Source: Gemmatimonadota bacterium (GTDB lineage: Bacteria > Gemmatimonadota > Gemmatimonadetes > Gemmatimonadales > GWC2-71-9). Taken from it: a stretch of DNA of 64,000 nucleotides. Below, in pieces: positions 36,624 to 45,722 of the stretch (position 1 is its first letter; every line of letters starts with the position of its first letter). Both the position numbers and the translations under genes were made by a program. The notes beneath the pieces are model-generated. The model saw only the letters and a list, made by a program, of their open reading frames with translations, was not told the origin of the DNA and made no database searches. The stretch covers positions 62,001 through 126,000 of the forward strand of contig QHTT01000067.1 of NCBI GenBank assembly GCA_003220935.1. Reading direction: 5' to 3'.

Positions 36624-38156
36624 GTGATAGTGCTCCGGCTGTTCGATTCGTCCGACGTAACGCGACTCGGGCGCTGCGCAGTGCTGCTGCTCGGCGCCTG
36701 CGGCACCGACCGCGCCACGCAGCCGCCTCCAGCACAGAAGAGCCACTACGTGTCGCCTACCGGAACGAGCGCTGGCGACGGCACGCAATCCCAGCCGTGG
36801 GACCTCGGCAGCGGGCTCGCGGGTGCCGCCGGCAGAGTGCAACCCGGTGACACGATCTGGCTTCGGGGCGGCACCTATCGGGGAGCACACCGCAGCACGG
36901 TGAGCGGGGCGCCTGGTTCGGCGGTGGTCGTGCGACAGTATCCGGGCGAACGCGCGATCCTCGATGCGGCCGGGGCCACGACCGATTCGGTGCGGGGCGA
37001 CTTCCTGACTGTAGGCGGCGATTACACGGTGTTGTGGGGGCTCGAGCTCACCGACTCCGATCCCAACCGGGCGACGACGACCCGGCCCAACATGATTGTG
37101 AACGACGCCTCCCACACCAAGTACATCAACCTGGTCGTGCATGACGGCGGGATCGGCTTCTACAATTACCCGACCCGCTCAGACGTCGAGGTCAATGGCT
37201 GCATCATCTACAACAACGGATGGTCGGTTGGGGGGCGGGGCGGTGGGCACGCGCTGTACGTAAGAAGTGACGCAGGGCCGCTGGTGCTGCGTGACAACGT
37301 CCTGTTCGACCAGTACGGGTACGGCATCCATGCCTATTCGGACGCCGGTCGGGGGATGCTCAACAACATCCGCACCGACGGGAACGTCAGCTTCAACAAC
37401 GGCCTCCTCGCCGGGAATCCGAGCGGTGCCAACATCCTGGTGGGGGGGTTCGAGCCGGCGGATGGGAGCGTCGGCGTCGACAACATGACCTACTTCAGCC
37501 CGGGCGTGAACTCGGCGAACGTGCGGCTCGGGTGGTCGCCATCGAAGGTGTTGAACGGATCGTTGACTTTCACGCACAACTATGTCGTCGGCGGCACGCT
37601 GGTGCTGGACGTGCATTCCTGGCGGCAGGCTACAGTGACGGGCAACACGGTCGTCGGCGGGGGCGCCAGCAAAGTGGTGCACCTGGAAGACTCGACCACT
37701 ACGGGCTATAACTGGGCCAGCGACCAGTACTATCACGACCCCATGGACACGGCGTGGAGCTACCATGGCCGGAGCTACACGTTCGGCGCGTGGCAGGCGG
37801 CGACGGGGCTCGGGACGACCGATCAGGCCGCAGGAACCATGCCCTCGGAGCCGGTCGTGTTCGTCCGTCCGAACCTGTACGCCCCGGGCCGGGCCCACAT
37901 CGTCGTCTACAATTGGGGCCACGCCGGCGCCGTCCCGGTCGACGTCGCGGCGGTGCTGCGTTCGGGAGACGCCTACCTGGTGCGAAGCGTGCAGGCGCTG
38001 TTCGACCCGCCGCTCGTCAGCGGCGTCTACACTGGCGGGTCGATCACCGTGCCGATGAGCCCGCGGCCGCCCCCTGTGCCCGTGGGCTTGGCGAGCTCGC
38101 CAGCGCCAGCGACGCTTCCGGAGTTCGACGTTTTCCTGTTGACCCGGGCACCCTGA
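36624..38156 (+). CDS. Right-handed beta-helix lipoprotein (candidate polysaccharide-active protein)
   Basis: This exported protein of about 510 residues has beta-helix-type repeats. The GTG at 36624 follows GGAGGAGG (36606-36613) and gives a lipoprotein signal with a good lipobox (LGAC, cysteine near residue 24). After SHYVSPTGTSAGDGTQSQPW, a typical opening of parallel beta-helix glycan-degrading enzymes, comes WLRGGTYRG and regularly spaced Asn-rich turns (CIIYNNGWS, LRDNVLFDQYGYGIHAY, DGNVSFNN, THNYVVGG, VTGNTVVGGG). The C-terminal ~100 residues form a beta-sandwich-like tail. Function as a polysaccharide lyase, hydrolase or epimerase is plausible from fold and from the nearby glycan genes; I see no diagnostic catalytic residues. 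Confidence 0.75.
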   Translation: MIVLRLFDSSDVTRLGRCAVLLLGACGTDRATQPPPAQKSHYVSPTGTSAGDGTQSQPWDLGSGLAGAAGRVQPGDTIWLRGGTYRGAHRSTVSGAPGSAVVVRQYPGERAILDAAGATTDSVRGDFLTVGGDYTVLWGLELTDSDPNRATTTRPNMIVNDASHTKYINLVVHDGGIGFYNYPTRSDVEVNGCIIYNNGWSVGGRGGGHALYVRSDAGPLVLRDNVLFDQYGYGIHAYSDAGRGMLNNIRTDGNVSFNNGLLAGNPSGANILVGGFEPADGSVGVDNMTYFSPGVNSANVRLGWSPSKVLNGSLTFTHNYVVGGTLVLDVHSWRQATVTGNTVVGGGASKVVHLEDSTTTGYNWASDQYYHDPMDTAWSYHGRSYTFGAWQAATGLGTTDQAAGTMPSEPVVFVRPNLYAPGRAHIVVYNWGHAGAVPVDVAAVLRSGDAYLVRSVQALFDPPLVSGVYTGGSITVPMSPRPPPVPVGLASSPAPATLPEFDVFLLTRAP

Positions 38157-38199
38157 ATACCCGGGCGCTTCGTTATCAGAAGACGGCTTAGGGAAGTTC

Positions 38200-38244
38200 G
38201 TGACGCGTGCGACGCCCCCACCCCCGACTTCGCGTCACCTACGC
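38200..38244. terminator. Hairpin pair between convergent genes
   Basis: GTGACGCG (38200-38207) pairs with CGCGTCAC (38231-38238) around a 23-nt loop, and a second short stem (CCTACG/CGTAGG) follows directly. It lies between the stops of the beta-helix gene (+) and the metallophosphoesterase gene (-). There is no T run, so it is at best a weak bidirectional terminator. Confidence 0.35.
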
Positions 38245-38267
38245 AGAGTTCCGTAGGATCCCGCGGA

Positions 38268-39494
38268 TCAGTGGCACGCTCCGCTCCCCGAGTCGGCGAA
38301 CGTCTCGCCCGCTGTCGACACGAATCGCCAGGTGTAGCGGTCGGGGTACAGGGTCAGCGTCAGCACGCCGAAGGCGCCAGCCACGGTTTCGCTGTTTGCC
38401 GCGATGACCGTCGGGAGTGCGACGCTCGCGCCCCCCGTGCCCACGTTGAATTCCTTGATGCCCCGCGCCGAGTCCACCGCGCCGTCCGGGCTCAGAGGCG
38501 CGAAGCGTTCGTAATGGTGCATCTGCGCGTTCAGCACGACGTCCACGCCCGCGGCGTAGAGCCGGCTCCAGATCGCCTTGATGGCGGGCTCGGAGGTGTA
38601 GCCGGCCTCGCGCGACGAGAAGAACAGCGGATGATGCCAGGCTGCGAGCGTGCACTGCTTGGTGCTCGCGGCGAGGTCGGCCTGGAGCCACTGGTCCTGC
38701 TCTGAGCCGGTGCTGAAGGGGACGAAGCTGCCGTTCGAGTTCAAGACGATGACGTGCCAGGCGCCGAGGTCGAAGCTGTAGTAGCCCTTGTCGCGCGGTC
38801 CGGCGCGGTCACCGAAGTAGTCGAACGCCCCGGCCGCCGTACCGGTCGTGTACTCGTGATTGCCGAGCGTGGCATAGGTATGCGCCTTGTGCCGGCCCCA
38901 GTTCGGGTCGTAGCAGCTCAGGTACGTGCTCAGCGTAGCATCGGGGAACGCGTTGTCGCCGAGGGTGAGGACTGTCCCCGGCATGGTGTCGAGGATCTGC
39001 GCCGTCAATTCGTCGCTGTCGACACCGCAGCTCGCGATGTCGCCGGCCGCGAGTAGCACGGCGGAGGCGGCCGCCGTCAGGACCGCGGTCGTGATCACGG
39101 GAGTACTGCGGGCACCGCGCGCGTCCGTGACTGTGAGCGTGACGCGGTAGACGCCGGCCGCGGCATATGCGTGCGCCGGCGTGGCCCCGATAGCGGTGTT
39201 CCCGTCGCCGAAGTCCCAGGTGTAATCGAGCGGCAGGTCGTCGTCCGGATCGAACGACCGAGTCCCGTCGAAGGCGATAGCGGCCGTGTCGCCGCCCGTG
39301 TAGGGGCCGCCCGCATCGGCGACCGGGGGCTGGTTGGGCAGGGGGGGCAGGGGCGGCGGAAGCGGGGGGAGCGGGGGCGGAGCCACAACGGTGGGAGCGC
39401 TCTCGACATGACAGGCGGCCAGGGCGACGATCGCCACCGACACCGCGACGATGAGGACGGCTGTCAACGGACGTAATCGCATGGCGGCGGACAT
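38268..39494 (-). CDS. Metallophosphoesterase lipoprotein with PKD domain (copy 1)
   Basis: This is a secreted phosphoesterase of the calcineurin-like fold, about 408 residues. The signal is lipoprotein-type (hydrophobic AVLIVAVSVAIVALAAC). A Pro-rich spacer and a PKD domain (VADAGGPYTGG, then YTWDFGDGN) precede the catalytic domain from about residue 160. Metal-ligand motifs: LLAAGDIASCG, LTLGDNAFPD, TLGNHEYTTG, AAWHHPLFFSS and NAQMHHYERFAP in place of the usual GHxH. The protein ends with DSGSGACH. Two more genes of this family lie at 45723-49091. The substrate is unknown; the family includes purple-acid-phosphatase-like enzymes. Either of two nearby ATGs (39494 or 39482) could be the start. 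Confidence 0.85.
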   Translation of the reverse strand: MSAAMRLRPLTAVLIVAVSVAIVALAACHVESAPTVVAPPPLPPLPPPLPPLPNQPPVADAGGPYTGGDTAAIAFDGTRSFDPDDDLPLDYTWDFGDGNTAIGATPAHAYAAAGVYRVTLTVTDARGARSTPVITTAVLTAAASAVLLAAGDIASCGVDSDELTAQILDTMPGTVLTLGDNAFPDATLSTYLSCYDPNWGRHKAHTYATLGNHEYTTGTAAGAFDYFGDRAGPRDKGYYSFDLGAWHVIVLNSNGSFVPFSTGSEQDQWLQADLAASTKQCTLAAWHHPLFFSSREAGYTSEPAIKAIWSRLYAAGVDVVLNAQMHHYERFAPLSPDGAVDSARGIKEFNVGTGGASVALPTVIAANSETVAGAFGVLTLTLYPDRYTWRFVSTAGETFADSGSGACH

Positions 39495-39774
39495 GACGAG
39501 GTGGACTCGAGCGGCCCCTCTGCAGGACGCATGCGGCCGCATTTCTCCTAGCTAACCGCTACTGCTGCAAGATCTTGCCTACGACCCTTCCCGACTCAGC
39601 GACGGGGTGAAGCGCGCGCGCTACGGCACGGCCGCGACGGTCGCCTCCATGGTCAGGCCATTCTCGGCTCAGGTCTTTGGTCGATGTGGCGGTGCAGCTA
39701 CATCGCCCGTAGCTACGATTCTTGCGGCGCAGGCGTATGACTGAGAACCGCGAGACTGGGACTTTGAGGACGAG
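39495..39774. other. Divergent intergenic region
   Basis: A 280-nt region between the divergently read copy 1 metallophosphoesterase and the gene at 39775. It must hold promoters for both directions, but I cannot assign clear hexamers. Confidence 0.4.
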
Positions 39775-40983
39775 ATGAACGGCGCCGCCTGGATTCCGGC
39801 CGCGGTGATCGCGGTATCCATCGCCTGCCTGGATGCAGAGAGGCCGGTTCCGGCGCGCCTGTGCCAGACGCCGGGAGACCCCCTCGTGACAGTGCGCGGG
39901 CTGCAGACATCCGGGTTCGATAGCAGGAGCTTGGCTCGAAATACCGAGGTCGATGCGTCCACCGCGTGGTTCGTCACACCGACCGACATTCCTGTCTACG
40001 TCGGGGGCGGTGCGAGCATCTGTTTCTACGGCGGCGTGGTCATCGGTTCGCTGCCGCCGGGGACGCCGTACGACAGGATGCACGACACCTACGGGCTGGT
40101 CGCCCATGGCACTGCGTTTCAGCTGGAGGGTTTCCGGGTGTTCGACTACGGAGACGGCGCGAGCATGGATGCGCAAGAGGATGCGAACTGGACCGTGCGC
40201 GACGTCTACTTCAAGTACATCCGCGACGACTGTGTCGAGAATGACTTCGTGAACAGCGGAACGATCGAGAATTCCCTGTTTGACGGATGCTATGAAGGGT
40301 TCAGCTCCCGACCGTACACCACCACGCAGGATGGTAGCCTTAACCTTGTGGTCGTGAGGAACTCGCTGTTCCGGCTCCAGGACATGGATCAAGGGTTTCG
40401 ACGCCCCGGTCACGGGGGGTTTTTCAAGTGGGACGCCACGGCTCCGATGATCTCTCTGTACGACAACGTGTACCGCGTCGATAGCCCCAACATCGAGAAC
40501 GACGTCCTGGTCCCGCCGGCGAACAAGCTGAAGGATTGCGCGGGCAACGTGATGATCTGGCTAGGATCCGGTCCTTTCCCCGAGCCCCTGCCGAGCTGCT
40601 ACAGGTTGCTGACCGGTGCCAGCGGGCTGGAGTACTGGAACCACGCGATCGCCGCGTGGCTGGCCAACCACCCGGGTGCGCTCGTGGACATCGGGCCGCC
40701 CATCGTCTCCCTCTTCTCGCCCGCTGACAGCGCGACGCTGACGGGCGACGTCGCCCTGACGGCCACGGCCGTGGATGACCGAGCGGTGGCGGCGGTCCAG
40801 TTTGCCCTGAACGGACAGGACATCGGCTCGGCCGTGACCACGGAAGCGCCGCTCACCAAGTTCACGCTCGCCTGGAATTCGCGCGAGCAGCCGAACGGGA
40901 CCTACACGCTCACGGCGACGGCGCGCGATGCGACCGGCCAGGTCACCACTTCGAGTGGCATCACGGTGCGGATCGTCAATTGA
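39775..40983 (+). CDS. Secreted protein: beta-helix-like domain plus Ig-like domain
   Basis: This exported protein of 402 residues has a signal peptide at residues 1-18 (AAWIPAAVIAVSIAC; the cysteine could be lipidated). Residues ~30-300 show beta-helix-type spacing with FQLEGFRVFDYGDGASMDAQ, RDDCVENDFVNSGTIENSLF and VVVRNSLFRL, recalling pectate-lyase-like proteins that act on glycans. The C-terminal ~90 residues are an Ig-like domain (IVSLFSPADSATLTGDVALT to RIVN) common in surface enzymes. Its stop overlaps the TTG start of the glycosyltransferase. Activity cannot be assigned from visible residues. Confidence 0.72.
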   Translation: MNGAAWIPAAVIAVSIACLDAERPVPARLCQTPGDPLVTVRGLQTSGFDSRSLARNTEVDASTAWFVTPTDIPVYVGGGASICFYGGVVIGSLPPGTPYDRMHDTYGLVAHGTAFQLEGFRVFDYGDGASMDAQEDANWTVRDVYFKYIRDDCVENDFVNSGTIENSLFDGCYEGFSSRPYTTTQDGSLNLVVVRNSLFRLQDMDQGFRRPGHGGFFKWDATAPMISLYDNVYRVDSPNIENDVLVPPANKLKDCAGNVMIWLGSGPFPEPLPSCYRLLTGASGLEYWNHAIAAWLANHPGALVDIGPPIVSLFSPADSATLTGDVALTATAVDDRAVAAVQFALNGQDIGSAVTTEAPLTKFTLAWNSREQPNGTYTLTATARDATGQVTTSSGITVRIVN

Positions 40984-42002
40984 GCGGTGTGGGAACGGAT
41001 GCGCCGATCCGTGTCTTGATGATCACCAGCGGTGGCCCGCGACCGGGCCGACCGCGGACGACCAACTTCGTTAAGCGGCAGGCGGACTTCCTCCGCGCGG
41101 CAGGCGTCGACGTCGACGTGTTGAACTTCGACGGACGCCAGCGGCTGCGCCACTATGCGACGGCGTGGGTGCGGGCGCAGTCCCGGCTCGCCCCCGGCCG
41201 ATACGATTTGGTGCACGCGCAATTTGGGCAGAGCGGGTTGCTGGCGTTCCCGAAGCGGCGGCCCTTAATCGTGACCCTGCGGGGCGATGATCTGCAAGGC
41301 ATCATCCACGACGAGCAGGGGAGTATCAGGCTCAAGGGTCGGCTGCTCCAGCGGGTGTCGCAGTGGGTCGCGTCCCGAGCTGACGCGGTCATCGTGGTGT
41401 CGGATCACATGCGCGCTTTACTCGAGCCGGGCGTTCCCGTATACACCATCCCCTCAGGCATCGACTTCGCAACGTTTCGGTTAATTCCGCGCGCTGAAGC
41501 CCGCCGTCACCTCGGGCTGCCCCTTGACCAGCGGCTCATCCTCTTCGCCGGCAGGCCGCACGAACCGCGCAAGCGCTACAGCCTGGCGCGGCGGGCGGTC
41601 GAGCTGTTGCGTGAGACGCTGCCGGCCGAGTTGGTTGTGGCGTGGGGAGTGATGTATTCGGATATGCCCTACTACATGAACGCGTGCGATGCGCTCGTTT
41701 TCACGTCCCTGCAGGAAGGCTCGCCCAACGTCGTCAAGGAAGCGCTGGCGTGCAATCTCCCCGTCGTGTCCGTCCCGGTGGGCGACGTCCCGCTCCGGCT
41801 CGGGGGTGTCGCCGGGTGCGAGCTGTGCAGGGACGAGCGTCCCGAAGCCATCGCGGCCGCGCTGGAGCGGGTGCTGCGCAGCGGGCAGCGCAGCAATGGC
41901 CGCGACGCGGTGAGGGAGCTGGATGAAGCCCTGCTCACCCCGAAGGTAGTCGACGTGTACCGATCGGTACTGACTGCCCGCCAGGGGGCGCGGCGCGGGT
42001 AG
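40980..42002 (+). CDS. GT-B fold glycosyltransferase (GT4-like)
   Basis: This is a cytoplasmic retaining-type glycosyltransferase of 340 residues. The N-terminal half has the acceptor-side Rossmann fold (IRVLMITSGGPRPGRPRTTN, YDLVHAQFG, LIVTLRGDD, ADAVIVVSDHMRALL). The C-terminal half holds the nucleotide-sugar site with ILFAGRPHEPRKRY, CDALVFTSLQEGSPNVVKEA and LACNLPVVSVPVGDVPLRL, the E(x7)E-type region of GT4 enzymes. The start is TTG at 40980 overlapping the preceding stop (TTGA). It probably adds a sugar to the polymer of this locus. Its 3' end runs 68 nt into the convergent O-antigen ligase-like gene. Confidence 0.86.
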   Translation: MSGVGTDAPIRVLMITSGGPRPGRPRTTNFVKRQADFLRAAGVDVDVLNFDGRQRLRHYATAWVRAQSRLAPGRYDLVHAQFGQSGLLAFPKRRPLIVTLRGDDLQGIIHDEQGSIRLKGRLLQRVSQWVASRADAVIVVSDHMRALLEPGVPVYTIPSGIDFATFRLIPRAEARRHLGLPLDQRLILFAGRPHEPRKRYSLARRAVELLRETLPAELVVAWGVMYSDMPYYMNACDALVFTSLQEGSPNVVKEALACNLPVVSVPVGDVPLRLGGVAGCELCRDERPEAIAAALERVLRSGQRSNGRDAVRELDEALLTPKVVDVYRSVLTARQGARRG

Positions 42003-43200
42003 GATCGCGCGCCAGAACGAGGGCGAGCACAAACCACAACAGTTTCGAAGCGATCCAGGTGCCGCTCGTCGTTCCGACCATCATCTCCGCGAACAGGGCG
42101 AACGCGGCCCGTCCCCGACGCGCGGCCAAGAAGCACCCCCACAGGCCGGCGAAGAAGGGGATCGCCCCGACGACCCCGGTCGTCGTCACCACCTCGAGCG
42201 CGAGGTTGTGGGCATCCCGGCGCGGCCGCACCTTCTCATGGATGCGCCGCGCGATCTCGAACTGGTTGGTGATTGGGCCCCAGCCCAGGACGGGTCGCTC
42301 GATCAGCATCTGGAGGAGGACGGGGTAGATCTGCTCTCGCCCGGCGAGGCTGCCCTCCGCCGCTTCGACGAACCGGTTGCGCATGACCTCGACGTGGAGC
42401 GCGCCCCACACGAGGGCCGCCATGGCGAGGAGCACTGCGAACCCGTTGCGCAGGCGCTGCCACAGGGTCAGGCCGCTCAACGCTGAGACGAGCAGGCCGG
42501 CGGTAAGAGCGAGCACACCACCCCGCGAGCCGGTGTGCACGACGGCGCCGCCGAGCAGCCCGACCAGCGGCCAGAACACGAACGGTAGGCGCAGCAGGCG
42601 CGACGCCCCCGCGTGGCGGAGGCCGACGGCGGCGAGCACCCCGGCTGACAGGATCAGAGCGCTGAGATTGGCGTTCTGCCCGAGCATCGTCTCCCGCTCG
42701 CCGCCGCTCCAGACCCGCTTCGCCGTGAGCCCGATCCCGGCGATCTCCAAGGCTGCCCACAGCGCGCACGCGACAACCAATGTCATGAGCGCGGCGCGGA
42801 ATACCCGACGATCGCGCATCAGGTTGCCGGCCGCCCAGCAAAGGAGCAGCAGTTCGCCGAGCTGGGCCAGGAGCTGGAGGGCGAGCTGCGCGTACTGCTG
42901 CGAGCCCACCAGCGCCGCGATGACGAACACCCAGAGCCACCCGCCGAACCACAGCAGAGCAGAGGGGATGCGACCGTAGCACGCGCGGCTCTCGAGCGGT
43001 GTCGTCAGGAGGAACAGCGCCGCGGTGATGGTCGTGGTTTCGAGCGGGATCGACCGCTGTGGCATCTCGAACGGGATCGAGAAGACGAAGAGATACAGGG
43101 CCCAGCGCACGACCGGGTTCACCATGGGGCCGCACTCAGCCGGAGCCGCCGCGAGGGACGCCGGCCGGGTGACGTGTGCGGGTGCGAGCGTCGTGCTCAT
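41935..43200 (-). CDS. O-antigen ligase / Wzy-like polymerase membrane protein
   Basis: This polytopic inner-membrane protein of about 421 residues has ten or more hydrophobic helices and the Wzy_C/O-antigen ligase signature: HTGSRGGVLAL in a periplasmic loop and later GWGPITNQFEIARRIHEKVR with DAHNLALEVVTTTGVVGAIP. Such proteins either ligate O-antigen to lipid A core (WaaL) or polymerise repeat units (Wzy); the sequence alone does not separate these. The ATG at 43200 overlaps the ATP-grasp stop (ATGA). It is the last gene of the minus-strand glycan train. Confidence 0.85.
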   Translation of the reverse strand: MSTTLAPAHVTRPASLAAAPAECGPMVNPVVRWALYLFVFSIPFEMPQRSIPLETTTITAALFLLTTPLESRACYGRIPSALLWFGGWLWVFVIAALVGSQQYAQLALQLLAQLGELLLLCWAAGNLMRDRRVFRAALMTLVVACALWAALEIAGIGLTAKRVWSGGERETMLGQNANLSALILSAGVLAAVGLRHAGASRLLRLPFVFWPLVGLLGGAVVHTGSRGGVLALTAGLLVSALSGLTLWQRLRNGFAVLLAMAALVWGALHVEVMRNRFVEAAEGSLAGREQIYPVLLQMLIERPVLGWGPITNQFEIARRIHEKVRPRRDAHNLALEVVTTTGVVGAIPFFAGLWGCFLAARRGRAAFALFAEMMVGTTSGTWIASKLLWFVLALVLARDPTRAAPPGGQSVPIGTRRLPSG

Positions 43201-44402
43201 GGCTCGGGGCCCATCGCCAGTCGCTCGAGCGTCCCGCCGCGGCCAGGACGGATCCGTGATCCCAGTCGCGATGCGAGGCGCCACAGTGCGCCTCCGACGA
43301 GGGGCAGCGGGTCGTCCCAGGCGAATGCGCGCCAAGCTTCGCTGCGCAGCGCCCAGGCGAGCCAGCCGACGAACGTGACGCCGCTCGCGCGTGCCGCGAC
43401 GGCGTCGCCCCACGGCTTGCACCAACGCACCCCCGGCCGGGCGGGTCGCACCGCAGGTCGGGCCAGCCCGGCCAGGTCGCCGTACACGAGCGCCGGGATG
43501 TTGACGCCCGCGAGCGCGGCCGGATGGTGCCAGAGCGTGAAGCGCGGGTTGACCTCGAGCAGGTACAGGCGCCCATCAGGGCGGCGCTTGAAATCGAGCT
43601 TGGCGACGCCGCGGACACCGAGCCGCCGCACCACGTCACGACCCAGGGTCGCGACGTCGGGCGCATCCGTGATGATCAGCGCGGTGCTGTCACCGTAGTG
43701 CAGAGGGTAGGTGCGGATCTTGCGTCCCGTGAAGTCGGCAACCCGGTCGCCGGACGGATCTACGTACACGTGATAGCTCTCGACGAGCGTCTCCGGGCCG
43801 GGGACCAGCTCCTGGGCGAGGACCGGCGCGCGCGCCTCGGCGAGCAGCGGCCACAGAGCGCGCAGCACGCTCAACGTGTCGACACGGATCGCTTTTGCTC
43901 CGCTCCCGACCGGCTCCCACCGGTCGACCCGGCGGGTCAACGGCTTGACGATACAGGGCAGCCGGACGGCGAGCTCCGCTGGGCATGGCTCGACCTCGGG
44001 GTGCAAAACGTGCGCGCGGGGCACGGGGAGATCGAGGCGGGCCGCGAGCTCTTGGAAACGCGCCTTGTCCACGAGCGCCTCGACCAGGTCGGCGTCCGCC
44101 GCCACGAAGCGAAACGCCCGTGCCAGGCGATCGCGAAACCGGCTTACGAGCAGGAGCTCGCGGTCCTCCTCGTAATAGAGCACCGGTGGCTCAGGTTGTG
44201 CTTCGGCGAAGCGCACCAGCACGTCCACTTGTGCCTCGGGAGCGTCCCAGGCGTCCACCCAGTCGAGGGCGTGGCGAGCGAAGCGGGTGAAGCGGGTGGG
44301 CGCACCGCGGGGCGCGACTACGGCGCAGGGAATACCGGCCAGCCCGAGCGGCCGCACCAGGTCCATGTCGCCCATCACACACGCCAGCGGCCGCGGCGCC
44401 AT
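43197..44402 (-). CDS. ATP-grasp enzyme (carboxylate-amine ligase-like)
   Basis: This cytoplasmic ATP-grasp protein of 401 residues has a pre-ATP-grasp Rossmann-like part (LACVMGDMDLVRPLGLAGIP), a lid and ATP-binding region at about 115-290 (VDKARFQELAARLDLPVPRA, LPCIVKPLTRR, VLAQELVPGPETLVESYHVY) and Mg-binding residues in AKLDFKRRPDGRLYLLEVNP near 270. Enzymes of this type join a carboxylate and an amine through an acyl phosphate. In glycan loci they are often paired with a BioF2-type acyltransferase, as here, and may attach an amino acid or similar group to a sugar. The substrate is unknown. Confidence 0.82.
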   Translation of the reverse strand: MAPRPLACVMGDMDLVRPLGLAGIPCAVVAPRGAPTRFTRFARHALDWVDAWDAPEAQVDVLVRFAEAQPEPPVLYYEEDRELLLVSRFRDRLARAFRFVAADADLVEALVDKARFQELAARLDLPVPRAHVLHPEVEPCPAELAVRLPCIVKPLTRRVDRWEPVGSGAKAIRVDTLSVLRALWPLLAEARAPVLAQELVPGPETLVESYHVYVDPSGDRVADFTGRKIRTYPLHYGDSTALIITDAPDVATLGRDVVRRLGVRGVAKLDFKRRPDGRLYLLEVNPRFTLWHHPAALAGVNIPALVYGDLAGLARPAVRPARPGVRWCKPWGDAVAARASGVTFVGWLAWALRSEAWRAFAWDDPLPLVGGALWRLASRLGSRIRPGRGGTLERLAMGPEP

Positions 44403-44408
44403 TGACCC

Positions 44409-45605
44409 TCACCCTGCTCGGGGTGGGGGGGCGGGGGGCGTGGGGGAGGCGGCCGCGAACGCCCCGGTCGACCGCAGCGCGAGCCGCAACAAGCGGCCGC
44501 GCAAAGACTGCTGCCAGCGGTGCGCGACGCCGGCAACGTCGCGCGCCCGCGTGATCCAAGGATACCGACTCCAGACCCAGCGGTACTTCGTCAGCTCGGG
44601 CTCCGCGCCGAACTTGCGCTTGAAGTCGCCTCCGCCCATGAGATCGAACGTGTTGCAGCCAAGAGCCATCGCCCGCTGCATCACCGTCCAAGTCATCAAC
44701 TCGGTGGGACGGTACCAGCGGTAGCGGCTGCGGTGCGCCCAGGTCCAGAGGAACAGCTCACGGGCGTGCACCAGGAAGATCCCCGTGGCGATGACCGGAC
44801 CGTTGGGAAGGGACACCGAGACGGCGAGGAGTTTCCCCGCCGTGCGCATATGCTGTACGCAGGCGCGCACCCGCTCCGGGCCGAAGGGGACGACATTGCC
44901 GCCGCGCACGTACACTTCCCGCACTTGGTCGTAGTGCTCGTCGGCAAAGGCCGCGTCCTCCGCGAAGCGCACGACTAGGCCCAGGTTGATCGCTCGCCGG
45001 ATGTTGCGGCGTGCGCTGTCCCTGAGTGCGCGCCAGGCCCGGGCCTCGTCACCAGGGTAGAGCGGCGCGCGATAGGTGAGCTCCGGGTCGCCCCGAAACC
45101 CCGCCTCGCGCATGGTGGCTGGATCGAGCGCGCCCGTCATAAGCTCGACGTGGTGCACCCCGTAGTGCTGTGCCAGGAAGGTCACCAGGGCCGTACCCAG
45201 CTCCCGCGTGGTGACCCGGCCGGGATCGAACACCGGGCCCATGCTCCACGTTTGCCAGCCGGGCAGTGGAGAGCCGAACAAGCGGAGCGGTCCGACTCTG
45301 GTGAGCAAGCCCGGCAGGCAGCCCACGACATCGGCCCCGCGCTCGAACACGAGGTACAGCGGGTCGCCCTTCCCGCATGCCTCGAGCGAGCGGAGCCATG
45401 CCCGGGTGTGACCGATCCGGCACCCTGGAAACCGCGCCACGAGCTGGTCCCAGCCCAGGATCTCGGGGATTGAGGCGTGGCGCACGGCCAGGAGGGAAAC
45501 CGCCGGCGTGCAGGCAACCGCCAAGGCGGGGGCCGCCGAGGGGGCCGGGGGGCGAGGGGGGCCGATTGTCCCTACAGTCGCATCTGTGCGCACGCTCCGG
45601 CGCAC
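44409..45605 (-). CDS. FemAB/BioF2-type GNAT acyltransferase
   Basis: This 398-residue protein has the double-GNAT architecture of the BioF2/CelD acetyltransferase group. The first GNAT half includes YLVFERGADVVGCLPGLLTR. The second has ARRNIRRAINLGLVVRF, then FLVHARELFLWTWAHRSRYR and the family-typical GCNTFDLMGGGDFKRKFGAE ending. Such proteins transfer an acyl or aminoacyl group to an amino sugar or peptide in extracellular glycan pathways. It lies 6 nt upstream of the ATP-grasp gene, so the two may act on the same substituent. The first ~35 residues are Pro/Ala-rich and non-conserved, so the real start may lie further in. Confidence 0.8.
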   Translation of the reverse strand: MRRSVRTDATVGTIGPPRPPAPSAAPALAVACTPAVSLLAVRHASIPEILGWDQLVARFPGCRIGHTRAWLRSLEACGKGDPLYLVFERGADVVGCLPGLLTRVGPLRLFGSPLPGWQTWSMGPVFDPGRVTTRELGTALVTFLAQHYGVHHVELMTGALDPATMREAGFRGDPELTYRAPLYPGDEARAWRALRDSARRNIRRAINLGLVVRFAEDAAFADEHYDQVREVYVRGGNVVPFGPERVRACVQHMRTAGKLLAVSVSLPNGPVIATGIFLVHARELFLWTWAHRSRYRWYRPTELMTWTVMQRAMALGCNTFDLMGGGDFKRKFGAEPELTKYRWVWSRYPWITRARDVAGVAHRWQQSLRGRLLRLALRSTGAFAAASPTPPAPPPRAG

Positions 45606-45722
45606 TGCACGTCGTACGCCACGCCCGCGGGGCCTACTTAGCGGCAGGGCGATGCGGGGGTGCGGCAGCCCGGCTCGGCCTGCTGGGTCAGGCGTGGCGT
45701 CAACGCCGCACTCGCTTGGTCC
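45606..45722. other. Short gap between acyltransferase and metallophosphoesterase 2
   Basis: A 117-nt gap in the minus-strand gene train. I see no clear hairpin with a T run and no clear promoter, so read-through from the upstream gene is possible. Confidence 0.35.
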
